Below, piece by piece: positions 1 to 8,046 of a stretch of DNA of 64,000 nt. Position 1 is the stretch's first letter. Each line of letters starts with the position of its first letter. This DNA comes from UMGS1975 sp959600905 (GTDB lineage: Bacteria > Bacillota > Clostridia > Christensenellales > QAND01): contig CAUGNO010000003.1 in assembly GCA_959600905.1 (NCBI GenBank), positions 1-64,000 of the forward strand, given 5' to 3'. The notes under the pieces are model-generated. The model had not been told where the DNA came from and searched no databases. It saw only the letters and a program-made list of their open reading frames with translations. Position numbers and translations under genes: made by a program.

Positions 1-55
1 CAATCGTTCCGATATTTACATGCGGTTTCGTACGTTCAAATTTTCCCTTCGCCAT
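1..55 (-). CDS. tuf: Elongation factor Tu, N-terminal fragment
   Basis: Only the first 18 codons are inside the window. They read MAKGKFERTKPHVNIGTI, the classic start of bacterial EF-Tu, the GTPase that delivers aminoacyl-tRNA to the ribosome. An AGGAG-like ribosome binding site lies just upstream of the ATG at 55. The gene follows fusA with a gap of about 56 bases and no terminator-like hairpin, so it is probably the last gene of the rpsL-rpsG-fusA-tuf transcript. The rest of the gene lies beyond the window edge. Confidence 0.93.
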   Translation of the reverse strand, partial: MAKGKFERTKPHVNIGTI

Positions 56-111
56 TTTTGGAAATCTCCTTTGCTTACATTAAATTGGTTGGTTATTGTA
101 TTGATCGAAGC

Positions 112-2175
112 TTATTTGTTCAGTACCTTTTCCAGCACGAACTTCGGTGCTTCTTCATAATGAGAGAACTGCATGGTGAATACGCCGCGTCCCTGCGTAG
201 TGCTGCGCAAGTCTGTTGCATAGCCAAACATTTCGCTTAGCGGCACCATTGCACGGATCACCTGGCCATTACCGCGGGCTTCCATACCCTCGATACGTCC
301 GCGGCGTGCCGTCAAGTTACCCATTACATCGCCCATGTATTCTTCCGGAATCACAACCTCGATCTTCATCACAGGCTCCAGCAAAACCGGACCGGCTTTG
401 GCCATACCTTCCTTAAAGGCCATAGAGCCTGCAATCTTAAAGGCCATTTCAGAAGAGTCAACTTCATGGTAAGAACCGTCAACAAGCGTTGCACGGAAGT
501 CCATTACTTCGTAGCCGGCCAGAACACCGCTCTGAGACGCTTCACGGATGCCTTGCTCTACCGCCGGAATATATTCCTTCGGCACGCTGCCGCCTACAGT
601 CGCATTGACAAATTCAAACCCAGAACCCGGTTCCAACGGTTCAAACTCCACTACGCAATGGCCGTATTGACCACGACCACCGGACTGACGGGCATATTTG
701 CTGTCCTGCTTGACCTTCTTGGTGATGGCTTCGCGGTAAGCCACCTGTGGGTTACCGATGTTGGCTTCCACCTTAAATTCGCGCAACAGGCGGTCCACAA
801 TGATATCCAAGTGCAGCTCGCCCATGCCTGCGATGATGGTCTGCCCCGTTTCCTGATCGGTATAAGCACGGAACGTCGGGTCTTCTTCCGCCAACTTGGC
901 CAACGCCATAGACATCTTCTCTTGGCCAGCCTTGGTCTTCGGTTCGATGGCTACCTGAATAACCGGTTCCGGGAATTCCATGGACTCCAGCATGATCTGG
1001 TTGTGCTCATCGCACAGCGTATCGCCGGTAGAGGTATCCTTCAGACCTACAATGGCCGCGATGTCGCCTGCATATACCTGGTCGATCTCCTCGCGGTGGT
1101 TTGCATGCATCTGCATGATACGACCCACCCGCTCGCGTTTGCCCTTTGTGGAATTGTACACATAGCTGCCGGATTTCAGCGTACCAGAATATACACGCAC
1201 ATATGCCAATTTGCCAACAAACGGGTCGGAAACAATTTTGAAAGCCAGCGCTGCGAACGGTCCGTTGTCATCCGCTTCGCGTTCCAGCTCTTTTTCCGTA
1301 TCATCCGGATCAGTTCCCTTTGCAGCGGGAATGTCCAGCGGAGACGGCATAAAGTCAACAACAGCATCCAGCAGTGCCTGTACGCCTTTATTGCGATAGC
1401 TGGTACCGCAGCATACCGGCACCAATTCACCTGCAATGGTAGATTTACGGATCGCAGCAATAATCTCTTCGCGAGAGAGCTCTTCTCCGCCAAGGTATTT
1501 ATCCAACAGTTCTTCAGAAGTTTCCGCAACCGCTTCAATCATAGCCGTACGGTATTCTTCCGCCTTATCCGCCATGTCTGCCGGGATCTCTTTCACAGTC
1601 GGATGCCCTTCGTCGTCATAATAAACCGCATTGTTTTCAATCAGGTCTACAATGCCGACAAAATCAGCTTCAGCGCCAATGGGCAGCTGAATGGGAACAG
1701 GGTTTGCGCCTAGGCGATCCTTCATCATCTGGATAACGTTATAGAAATCCGCACCCAGGATGTCCATCTTATTGATGTACGCCATACGCGGAACGCCATA
1801 GGTCTCCGCCTGGCGCCATACCGTCTCACTCTGCGGTTCTACGCCGCCCTTGGCACAGAATACAGCCACCGTACCGTCCAAAACACGGAGAGAACGCTCT
1901 ACCTCAACGGTAAAGTCCACGTGGCCGGGAGTGTCGATGATATTGATACGTTTGCCCTTCCAAAAGCAAGTCGTTGCGGCGGATTGGATGGTAATGCCGC
2001 GCTCCTGCTCTTGGACCATAAAGTCCATAGTGGCGGCGCCTTCATGCGTTTCGCCAATTTTATGCGTTTTACCAGTATAGAAGAGAATGCGTTCGGTTGT
2101 CGTCGTTTTACCGGCATCGATATGTGCCATAATGCCGATGTTACGAGTGTTTTCTAGAGAATATTGTCTAGCCAC
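112..2175 (-). CDS. fusA: Elongation factor G
   Basis: This 687-residue protein is translational GTPase EF-G, which drives ribosome translocation. The G1 motif AHIDAGKTTTTERIL lies near residue 17, the switch II motif DTPGHVDF near 81, and the NKMD base-recognition motif near 135. Domains II to V follow to the usual full length. The start codon is GTG at 2175, with AGGAGGGAG about 6 bases upstream; no closer in-frame ATG fits as well. It lies between rpsG and tuf as in the standard str operon. Identification is from direct recognition of the family sequence. Confidence 0.98.
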   Translation of the reverse strand: MARQYSLENTRNIGIMAHIDAGKTTTTERILFYTGKTHKIGETHEGAATMDFMVQEQERGITIQSAATTCFWKGKRINIIDTPGHVDFTVEVERSLRVLDGTVAVFCAKGGVEPQSETVWRQAETYGVPRMAYINKMDILGADFYNVIQMMKDRLGANPVPIQLPIGAEADFVGIVDLIENNAVYYDDEGHPTVKEIPADMADKAEEYRTAMIEAVAETSEELLDKYLGGEELSREEIIAAIRKSTIAGELVPVCCGTSYRNKGVQALLDAVVDFMPSPLDIPAAKGTDPDDTEKELEREADDNGPFAALAFKIVSDPFVGKLAYVRVYSGTLKSGSYVYNSTKGKRERVGRIMQMHANHREEIDQVYAGDIAAIVGLKDTSTGDTLCDEHNQIMLESMEFPEPVIQVAIEPKTKAGQEKMSMALAKLAEEDPTFRAYTDQETGQTIIAGMGELHLDIIVDRLLREFKVEANIGNPQVAYREAITKKVKQDSKYARQSGGRGQYGHCVVEFEPLEPGSGFEFVNATVGGSVPKEYIPAVEQGIREASQSGVLAGYEVMDFRATLVDGSYHEVDSSEMAFKIAGSMAFKEGMAKAGPVLLEPVMKIEVVIPEEYMGDVMGNLTARRGRIEGMEARGNGQVIRAMVPLSEMFGYATDLRSTTQGRGVFTMQFSHYEEAPKFVLEKVLNK

Positions 2176-2218
2176 GCGTTCTCCCTCCTTCCATAGGAAT
2201 TATTGACAGATAGCCACA

Positions 2219-2239
2219 ATTCCCCCAGTGTGGGGGAAT
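2219..2239 (-). promoter_or_regulatory. Hairpin in the rpsG-fusA intergenic region
   Basis: Perfect 9-base arms ATTCCCCCA and TGGGGGAAT flank a 3-base loop, about 45 bases upstream of the fusA start. No T-run follows on the minus strand, so a terminator is unlikely. It could be an mRNA processing or stability element, or part of an S7-type translational control site. The function is inference. Confidence 0.4.
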
Positions 2240-2271
2240 AGGCAATCCGGGACATAATCTTAGTATTGTTC

Positions 2272-2742
2272 TTACCAGCGATAATGCGCAAACGCTTTGT
2301 TTGCTTCCGCCATACGGTGCATATCCTCACGGCGCTTTACCGTTGCGCCCGCGCCATTGGCTGCATCCATGATTTCTGCGCTCAAGCGCTCCCTCATGGT
2401 CTTTTCGCCTCTCTGACGAGAGAACAGCACCAGCCAGCGAATCGCCAGCGTCTGGCGACGCTCTGCGCGAATCTCGATCGGAACCTGGTACGTCGCGCCA
2501 CCAACACGGCGGGCCTTAACTTCCAATTGGGGTTTGATATTTTCCATGCATTCCGTGAACACTTCCATCGGATCACGGCCTGTTTTTTCTTTAATCATAT
2601 CCAGCGCATCATATACACATTTCTGTGCTACGCCGCGTTTCCCGTCCAGCATTACCTGGTTGATCAGCTTTGTGATCACCGTGCTGTTGTAAATGGGATC
2701 GGCCAGCACTTCGCGCTTGGGGATATTTCCACGTCTTGCCAT
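2272..2742 (-). CDS. rpsG: 30S ribosomal protein S7
   Basis: This 156-residue protein starts MARRGNIPKREVLADPIYNS and contains the S7 signature region KRGVAQKCVYDALDMIKEKT around residues 35-54. S7 nucleates assembly of the 3' domain of 16S rRNA and lines the E site. The length is normal. GAGGAGG lies upstream of the ATG at 2742. It follows rpsL with a gap of about 70 bases and precedes fusA, the conserved str order. Confidence 0.98.
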   Translation of the reverse strand: MARRGNIPKREVLADPIYNSTVITKLINQVMLDGKRGVAQKCVYDALDMIKEKTGRDPMEVFTECMENIKPQLEVKARRVGGATYQVPIEIRAERRQTLAIRWLVLFSRQRGEKTMRERLSAEIMDAANGAGATVKRREDMHRMAEANKAFAHYRW

Positions 2743-2812
2743 GGGTTTACCTCCTCGTATTTATGCCGCATTGCTGCGGCCGCTATTCACTGTTTTGCCA
2801 AACGGCGGTGCG

Positions 2813-3190
2813 TTACGACTTTTTGCCGCGTTTTGCGCCATACAACGAACGGGACTGTTTGCGGTTTGCTACGCCCGCCGTATCCAACGCGCCGCGAACG
2901 ATGTGGTAACGAACGCCCGGCAGGTCCTTTACCCTGCCGCCCCTGATCAAAACAGCGGAGTGCTCCTGCAGGTTATGGCCGATGCCAGGGATATAGCATG
3001 TACCTTCCATGCCATTGGTCAAGCGTACACGCGCGATTTTACGCAACGCAGAGTTCGGTTTTTTCGGCGTCATGGTACGAACAGCGGTGCAAACGCCACG
3101 GCGCTGCGGACACTGTTTCAAGATCGGAGCATTGGATTTATACTCCACCTTTTTTCTGCCTTTACGTACCAACTGATTGATTGTCGGCAT
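2813..3190 (-). CDS. rpsL: 30S ribosomal protein S12
   Basis: This 125-residue protein starts MPTINQLVRKGRKK. It contains the decoding-centre loop TPKKPNSALRK around residues 42-52 and GGRVKDLPGVRYH around 84-96, so the lysines linked to streptomycin sensitivity are present. The start at 3190 is preferred over an in-frame ATG 51 bases upstream because AAGGAGG lies just before it and S12 begins exactly here. A short CCCC/GGGG hairpin sits just upstream of the ribosome binding site and might affect initiation. Confidence 0.98.
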   Translation of the reverse strand: MPTINQLVRKGRKKVEYKSNAPILKQCPQRRGVCTAVRTMTPKKPNSALRKIARVRLTNGMEGTCYIPGIGHNLQEHSAVLIRGGRVKDLPGVRYHIVRGALDTAGVANRKQSRSLYGAKRGKKS

Positions 3191-3254
3191 TGAGATCCTC
3201 CTTCCCCATAGGGGTGATAAGTAGCTATAAATCCCTAGCAACCCAGAAGGGATT

Positions 3255-3509
3255 TTACGCGGGTTTCAATATGCCCACCACGGCAGCGCCTACGTTGATC
3301 CCGCATTGCTTGCCCAGCTCTTTCATAGAGGCTGTCCATTCAAACGGAACCCCCGCCTGCTCTAACGCGGCAGTCAATTTATCTTGCAGCGCTTTGTCGG
3401 CATCCTGGGCCAGCATCGCCCGGGCCAATGTGCGCTGTTCCAAGGCGCGCATGACCTGTCTTGTGCCGATAACGCATGCTTGTGTGTCTAGTATTTGCTG
3501 CATTTTCAT
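3255..3509 (-). CDS. L7Ae/L30e-like kink-turn RNA-binding protein
   Basis: This 84-residue protein belongs to the ribosomal L7Ae/L30e/YbxF family, small proteins that bind kink-turn RNA. Supporting features are the small size, the pattern GTRQVMRALEQRTLARAMLAQDAD, and the C-terminal ELGKQCGINVGAAVVGIL. In Firmicutes this gene typically sits between rpoC and rpsL, as here. The start at 3509 is chosen because AGGGAG lies 4 bases upstream; a longer reading frame from 3557 would run into the promoter at 3548-3576. Its cellular role is not settled in the family. Confidence 0.9.
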   Translation of the reverse strand: MKMQQILDTQACVIGTRQVMRALEQRTLARAMLAQDADKALQDKLTAALEQAGVPFEWTASMKELGKQCGINVGAAVVGILKPA

Positions 3510-3547
3510 AAAACTCCCTAAAAATGCCCCTAGACGGACACTCGAAT

Positions 3548-3576
3548 ATTTTAGCAAAACTAAATTAGCGTGTCAA
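3548..3576 (-). promoter_or_regulatory. Internal promoter for the L7Ae-rpsL-rpsG-fusA-tuf segment
   Basis: On the minus strand a perfect -35 TTGACA (3571-3576) and a -10 TAAAAT (3548-3553) are separated by 17 bases. The -35 box lies just upstream of, and the spacer overlaps, the last codons of the preceding gene (stop at 3565). It would let the ribosomal/elongation half of the cluster be transcribed independently of rpoBC. This is sequence-based prediction only. Confidence 0.75.
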
Positions 3577-4356
3577 CGCTCTTTTCTTGCGGTTTCTCTT
3601 GTTTTTCTTGGGGTCGCCGTGCACCATCTGGGAGAATGTTACACGGGTATCCACAAGATCCTCTGGCATCTCCGCATAGATGGTTGCCTTGAGCCAGTTC
3701 ATCCCTCTTACATACCAGTCCTTTTCCTTAAGCGGCGCAAGGGCTGGTAGATCAAATACCTGTATCCTCGTCTGCCGCCCGATCTTGTTCAAGATTGCCT
3801 TTACACTCACGTAGTAGATCCCAAAGCTCACCAAACAGCATCCCGCAAATACCACCAGGGGGATAAAGCCGGTATGGTCTGGCGATTGCGGCACGCTGAT
3901 GTTGATGATCGCCGTGGCTGCAAACGCCAGAATCACGCATACGACCATCATCAGAGAGCGCAGCCATTTGGTCTTGCGGATATTCTGCTTGCATGCTTGG
4001 CAGGTCGGAATTTCAATGGCAATTTCACCGCCGTTGATCTTTTCTCCGCTGCCTGCCAGATCCTTTCTTACATCCATGCACTTGTTGGTGATTTTTGCAT
4101 AGGTTTGGGTCGTTGCCTTGCGCGCTTTCTTGCGGCACAAGGCACAATCCCCTTCCTCATTGCCCACCTCAATGGGATATGCATCCAGCAGCCCTTCGTT
4201 CAAATAGTGATCGATAACGATCTGCTTTCGCTCCTCATCTGTCATGGATTTGTACTCACAGGCGTTGCAGCGCTGCACCTCCTGCTTGGTATATTTGCAG
4301 AGTATGGATGCTTTTAGATCGCATCCGTGGTCTTCCAGTTCACGAACCAGTGCCAT
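3565..4356 (-). CDS. Unrecognised zinc-ribbon-like protein with two membrane segments
   Basis: This 263-residue protein is not one I recognise. Three CxxC pairs lie in the N-terminal half (residues 30/33, 71/74 and 119/122), with further cysteines at 12, 20 and 93, suggesting one or two structural zinc sites. Two hydrophobic segments follow (about 133-154 and 164-186), then a soluble region and a very basic tail rich in KKNKRNRKKR. GGGAGG lies 8 bases upstream of the ATG. It starts 21 bases after the rpoC stop with no terminator, so it is probably co-transcribed with rpoBC. In most Firmicutes rpoC is followed directly by the L7Ae-like gene, so this is an insertion. The function is unknown. 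Confidence 0.8.
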   Translation of the reverse strand: MALVRELEDHGCDLKASILCKYTKQEVQRCNACEYKSMTDEERKQIVIDHYLNEGLLDAYPIEVGNEEGDCALCRKKARKATTQTYAKITNKCMDVRKDLAGSGEKINGGEIAIEIPTCQACKQNIRKTKWLRSLMMVVCVILAFAATAIINISVPQSPDHTGFIPLVVFAGCCLVSFGIYYVSVKAILNKIGRQTRIQVFDLPALAPLKEKDWYVRGMNWLKATIYAEMPEDLVDTRVTFSQMVHGDPKKNKRNRKKRALTR

Positions 4357-4377
4357 ACATGGTGCCTCCCTTGTTTT

Positions 4378-7300
4378 TTAGAGGGACAAATCGTTCATGT
4401 CAACATCGATAAATCCATCGGGCGTTGTATCGACAAACAGCGGCGTTTCATCTTCGCTGGTATATAGGATATCCTCGGAATAATCGCGGGTATTCTCCTT
4501 CTTTACCTCTAAATCGCGATACCGCTTGAGCCCTGTTCCGGCCGGGATGAGCTTGCCAATGATGACATTTTCCTTCAAGCCCAGCAGCGGATCCGTCTTG
4601 CCTTTGATGGCCGCCTCTGTCAGTACGCGGGTCGTTTCTTGGAACGAAGCTGCTGACAAGAAACTGTCTGTTGCCAAGGAAGCCTTTGTGATCCCAAGCA
4701 GCACATATTTGGCGCTGGCGGTCTGTCCGCCCTCTTGAATGACGCGTTCATTTTCCGACTCAAAGCGGTGCACATCCACCATTTCGCCCGGCAGCAGATC
4801 CGTATCGCCCGCCTGCTCGATCTTTACCTTGCGCAGCATCTGGCGCACAATCACTTCGATATGCTTATCGTTGATCTCTACGCCCTGCAAACGGTATACC
4901 GCCTGCACCTCACGCGCCAGATAGTTCTGTACGCCCTTGATGCCCTTGATCTTCAGAATATCGTGCGGGTTTACCGGGCCCTCCGTTAATTCCTGCCCAG
5001 CCTCCAGAATATCTCCTTCTCTGACCTTCATGCGGGAACCAAACGGGATAAGATAGGTTTCGCTTTCCCCATCATCGTTGGTCACTGTGACCTCGCGTTT
5101 TTTCTTATTCTCCTGAATGCTGACCTTCCCGGAAATCTCGGTAATGACTGCCAAGCCTTTGGGCTTACGCGCTTCAAACAACTCCTCTACGCGCGGCAGA
5201 CCTTGCGTAATATCCTCAGCGCTTGCAACGCCGCCTGTATGGAAGGTACGCATCGTCAGCTGTGTACCAGGTTCACCGATGGACTGCGCCGCGATGATGC
5301 CCACCGCCTCGCCGATATTCACCGGCTGGCCGTTTGCCAGGTTCGCTCCATAGCACTTGCTGCAAACGCCATGCTTTGCCCGGCAGGTGAGCACACTGCG
5401 AACCTGCACTTCCTCAAAGCCGGCCTCTACAATGGCATTTGCCATATCCTGCGTAATCATCTGATTGCTTTCCACCAGTACCTCGCCCGTTTCCGGATGC
5501 ACCAATGTTTCTACACTGGTACGCCCTACCAGGCGATCCACCAGCGGCTCGATGATCTCGTTGCCGTTTTTGATATCGCTGACCGTGATGCCGCGGATCG
5601 GCTCTCCTGCCTCGGCAAAGCAATCCTCTTCGCGGACAATGACATCCTGTGAAACGTCTACCAAGCGCCGGGTTAGATAGCCAGAGTCTGCCGTACGCAG
5701 CGCCGTATCCGCCAACCCCTTACGGGCGCCATGGCTAGAGATGAAGAATTCCAGCACCGTCAGGCCGTCACGGAAGTTCGCACGAATTGGCAGCTCGATG
5801 ATCTTACCAGACGGATCCGCCATCAAACCGCGCATGCCGGCCAGCTGGCGAATCTGGTTCGTCGAACCACGGGCACCGGAGGTTGCCATCATGTAGATGG
5901 GGTTAAATTCATCCAGCCCGTTCATCAAGGCGTCTGTAACCTCTTTTGTGGTGCGGTCCCAAACGGCAATGACCTCTTTTTCGCGTTCGGCATTGCTCAG
6001 TAGGCCTCGATTGTATAGGCTCTGTATCTGCGAAACCTTTTCATCTGCCTTGGCCAGCAGTGCCGGTTTCTCTTCCGGCACCGTCATATCCGAAACACTG
6101 ACCGTGATCGCGCCCTTTGTGGAATACATAAACCCAAGACGCTTGATCTCATCCAGCATCGCGGCTGTTTTGGTCGTATCATACCGTTGGAAGCAGCGCT
6201 CAATGATTTGGGACAGCTTCTTTTTATCCACGGTAAACTCAATTTCCAAATCAAGGCAATGCTCTTCATCGGTACGGTCTACATACCCCAGATCCTGCGG
6301 AATGCTTTGGTTGAGGATGATACGCCCCACCGTGGTATCGATGGTTTTAGAGATGCTCTTACCGTTAAACTCGCCCGTGCGGCGCACCTTGACCTTGGCC
6401 TGCAATGCCACATATCCCAGCTGATAGGCCATTACGGCCTCGTTTTCATCCGCAAATACCGAGCCTTCTCCCTTGGCGCCCGGCTGGATAATCGTCAGGT
6501 AATACATTCCCATAACCATATCCTGCGTCGGGGATACCACCGGCTTACCATCCTGGGGTTTTAGCATGTTGTTCACCGAAAGCATCAGGAACCTGGCCTC
6601 CGCCTGCGCCTCAACGGACAGGGGAATATGCACGGCCATCTGGTCGCCGTCAAAGTCGGCGTTGTATGCCGTACACACCAACGGATGGATTTTCAGCGCG
6701 CGGCCTTCCACCAAAATCGGCTCAAATGCCTGGATGCCCAGTCTATGCAGCGTAGGGGCGCGGTTCAGCAGCACCGGATGCTCTTTGATGATATCTTCCA
6801 GTACGTCCCAAACCCGGCTATCCGAACGTTCCACCAGCTTTTTGGCCTGGCGCACATTGTGGCTATGGTTTTCCTGTACCAGTTTTTTCAATACAAATGG
6901 CTTAAACAATTCCAGCGCCATTTCCTTTGGCAGGCCGCATTGATACATTTTCAGCTCCGGCCCTACCACGATAACGCTTCGACCGGAATAGTCTACACGT
7001 TTGCCCAAAAGGTTTTGACGGAAACGACCCTGTTTACCGCGCAGCAAATCGGATAAGGATTTAAGCGCGCGGTTCCCCGGCCCCGTAACCGGGCGGCCCC
7101 TGCGGCCGTTATCAATCAAAGCGTCTACCGCCTCTTGCAGCATGCGCTTTTCGTTGCGGACTATGATATCGGGCGCTTTCAGCTCCAACAGGCGTTTTAA
7201 GCGGTTGTTCCGATTGATGACTCTTCTATAAAGGTCGTTCAAATCGCTGGTAGCAAACCGGCCGCCGTCCAGCTGTACCATCGGGCGCAGCTCCGGGGGG

Positions 7301-8004
7301 ATAACCGGGATCACATCCAGGATGATCCATTCCGGCTTGTTATTGGATTTTCTAAATGCTTCCACGACTTCCAAGCGCTTGATAGCACGCAGCCGTTTTT
7401 GCCCGGAAAAATCGTTAACTTCCTTTTTCAGCTGTTCGCTTGTGGCGTCCAAATCCACTGCCTTTAACAGCTCTTTTACGCTTTCTGCACCCATGCCAAC
7501 ACGGAATGCGTCACGGCCGTACTTTTCCTCTGCCTCGCGCAGTTCTCTATCGTTGATGACCTGCTTATAGGTCAAATTCGTGTTGCCCGGATCCAATACC
7601 ACATAGGCGGCAAAGTACAGCACCCTTTCCAGTGAGCGCGGCGACATATCCAGCAGCAGGCCCATGCGGCTGGGGATGCCTTTGAAATACCAGATATGGC
7701 TGACCGGGGCCGCCAGCGTGATATGCCCCATGCGCTCGCGGCGCACCTTGGCGCGCGTGATCTCTACGCCGCACTTATCGCACACCATGCCTTTATAGCG
7801 TACGCGCTTGTATTTTCCGCAATGGCATTCCCAGTCCTTTGTAGGTCCAAAAATGCGTTCGCAGAACAGGCCGTCCTTTTCAGGCTTCAACGTCCGGTAA
7901 TTGATGGTTTCCGGCTTTCTCACCTCTCCGTGGGACCAGGTCAATATCTGTTCCGGAGAAGCCAAGCCGATCTGTATGCTGTCGAAGTTGTTGAGTTCTA
8001 CCAT
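4378..8004 (-). CDS. rpoC: RNA polymerase subunit beta-prime
   Basis: This 1208-residue protein forms the catalytic half of RNA polymerase. The N-terminal zinc-binding CHCGKYKRVRYKGMVCDKCG lies around residues 60-80. The absolutely conserved magnesium-binding NADFDGDQMAVHIP lies about 450 residues in. The bridge-helix/trigger-loop region and the second zinc cluster CRAKHGVCSKCYG occur in the C-terminal half. Length is normal for Firmicutes. A GGAGG lies about 10 bases before the ATG. It follows rpoB with a gap of about 42 bases, and the two form one operon. Confidence 0.98.
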   Translation of the reverse strand: MVELNNFDSIQIGLASPEQILTWSHGEVRKPETINYRTLKPEKDGLFCERIFGPTKDWECHCGKYKRVRYKGMVCDKCGVEITRAKVRRERMGHITLAAPVSHIWYFKGIPSRMGLLLDMSPRSLERVLYFAAYVVLDPGNTNLTYKQVINDRELREAEEKYGRDAFRVGMGAESVKELLKAVDLDATSEQLKKEVNDFSGQKRLRAIKRLEVVEAFRKSNNKPEWIILDVIPVIPPELRPMVQLDGGRFATSDLNDLYRRVINRNNRLKRLLELKAPDIIVRNEKRMLQEAVDALIDNGRRGRPVTGPGNRALKSLSDLLRGKQGRFRQNLLGKRVDYSGRSVIVVGPELKMYQCGLPKEMALELFKPFVLKKLVQENHSHNVRQAKKLVERSDSRVWDVLEDIIKEHPVLLNRAPTLHRLGIQAFEPILVEGRALKIHPLVCTAYNADFDGDQMAVHIPLSVEAQAEARFLMLSVNNMLKPQDGKPVVSPTQDMVMGMYYLTIIQPGAKGEGSVFADENEAVMAYQLGYVALQAKVKVRRTGEFNGKSISKTIDTTVGRIILNQSIPQDLGYVDRTDEEHCLDLEIEFTVDKKKLSQIIERCFQRYDTTKTAAMLDEIKRLGFMYSTKGAITVSVSDMTVPEEKPALLAKADEKVSQIQSLYNRGLLSNAEREKEVIAVWDRTTKEVTDALMNGLDEFNPIYMMATSGARGSTNQIRQLAGMRGLMADPSGKIIELPIRANFRDGLTVLEFFISSHGARKGLADTALRTADSGYLTRRLVDVSQDVIVREEDCFAEAGEPIRGITVSDIKNGNEIIEPLVDRLVGRTSVETLVHPETGEVLVESNQMITQDMANAIVEAGFEEVQVRSVLTCRAKHGVCSKCYGANLANGQPVNIGEAVGIIAAQSIGEPGTQLTMRTFHTGGVASAEDITQGLPRVEELFEARKPKGLAVITEISGKVSIQENKKKREVTVTNDDGESETYLIPFGSRMKVREGDILEAGQELTEGPVNPHDILKIKGIKGVQNYLAREVQAVYRLQGVEINDKHIEVIVRQMLRKVKIEQAGDTDLLPGEMVDVHRFESENERVIQEGGQTASAKYVLLGITKASLATDSFLSAASFQETTRVLTEAAIKGKTDPLLGLKENVIIGKLIPAGTGLKRYRDLEVKKENTRDYSEDILYTSEDETPLFVDTTPDGFIDVDMNDLSL

Positions 8005-8046
8005 GAAGCGCCAACCTCCAAATCTATCTTAACAGTACAAGCGTGC

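Noticed and set aside
466..1713. 415-codon plus-strand open frame opposite fusA
   Set aside because: No ribosome binding site or family resemblance; it mirrors the codon bias of fusA on the other strand.
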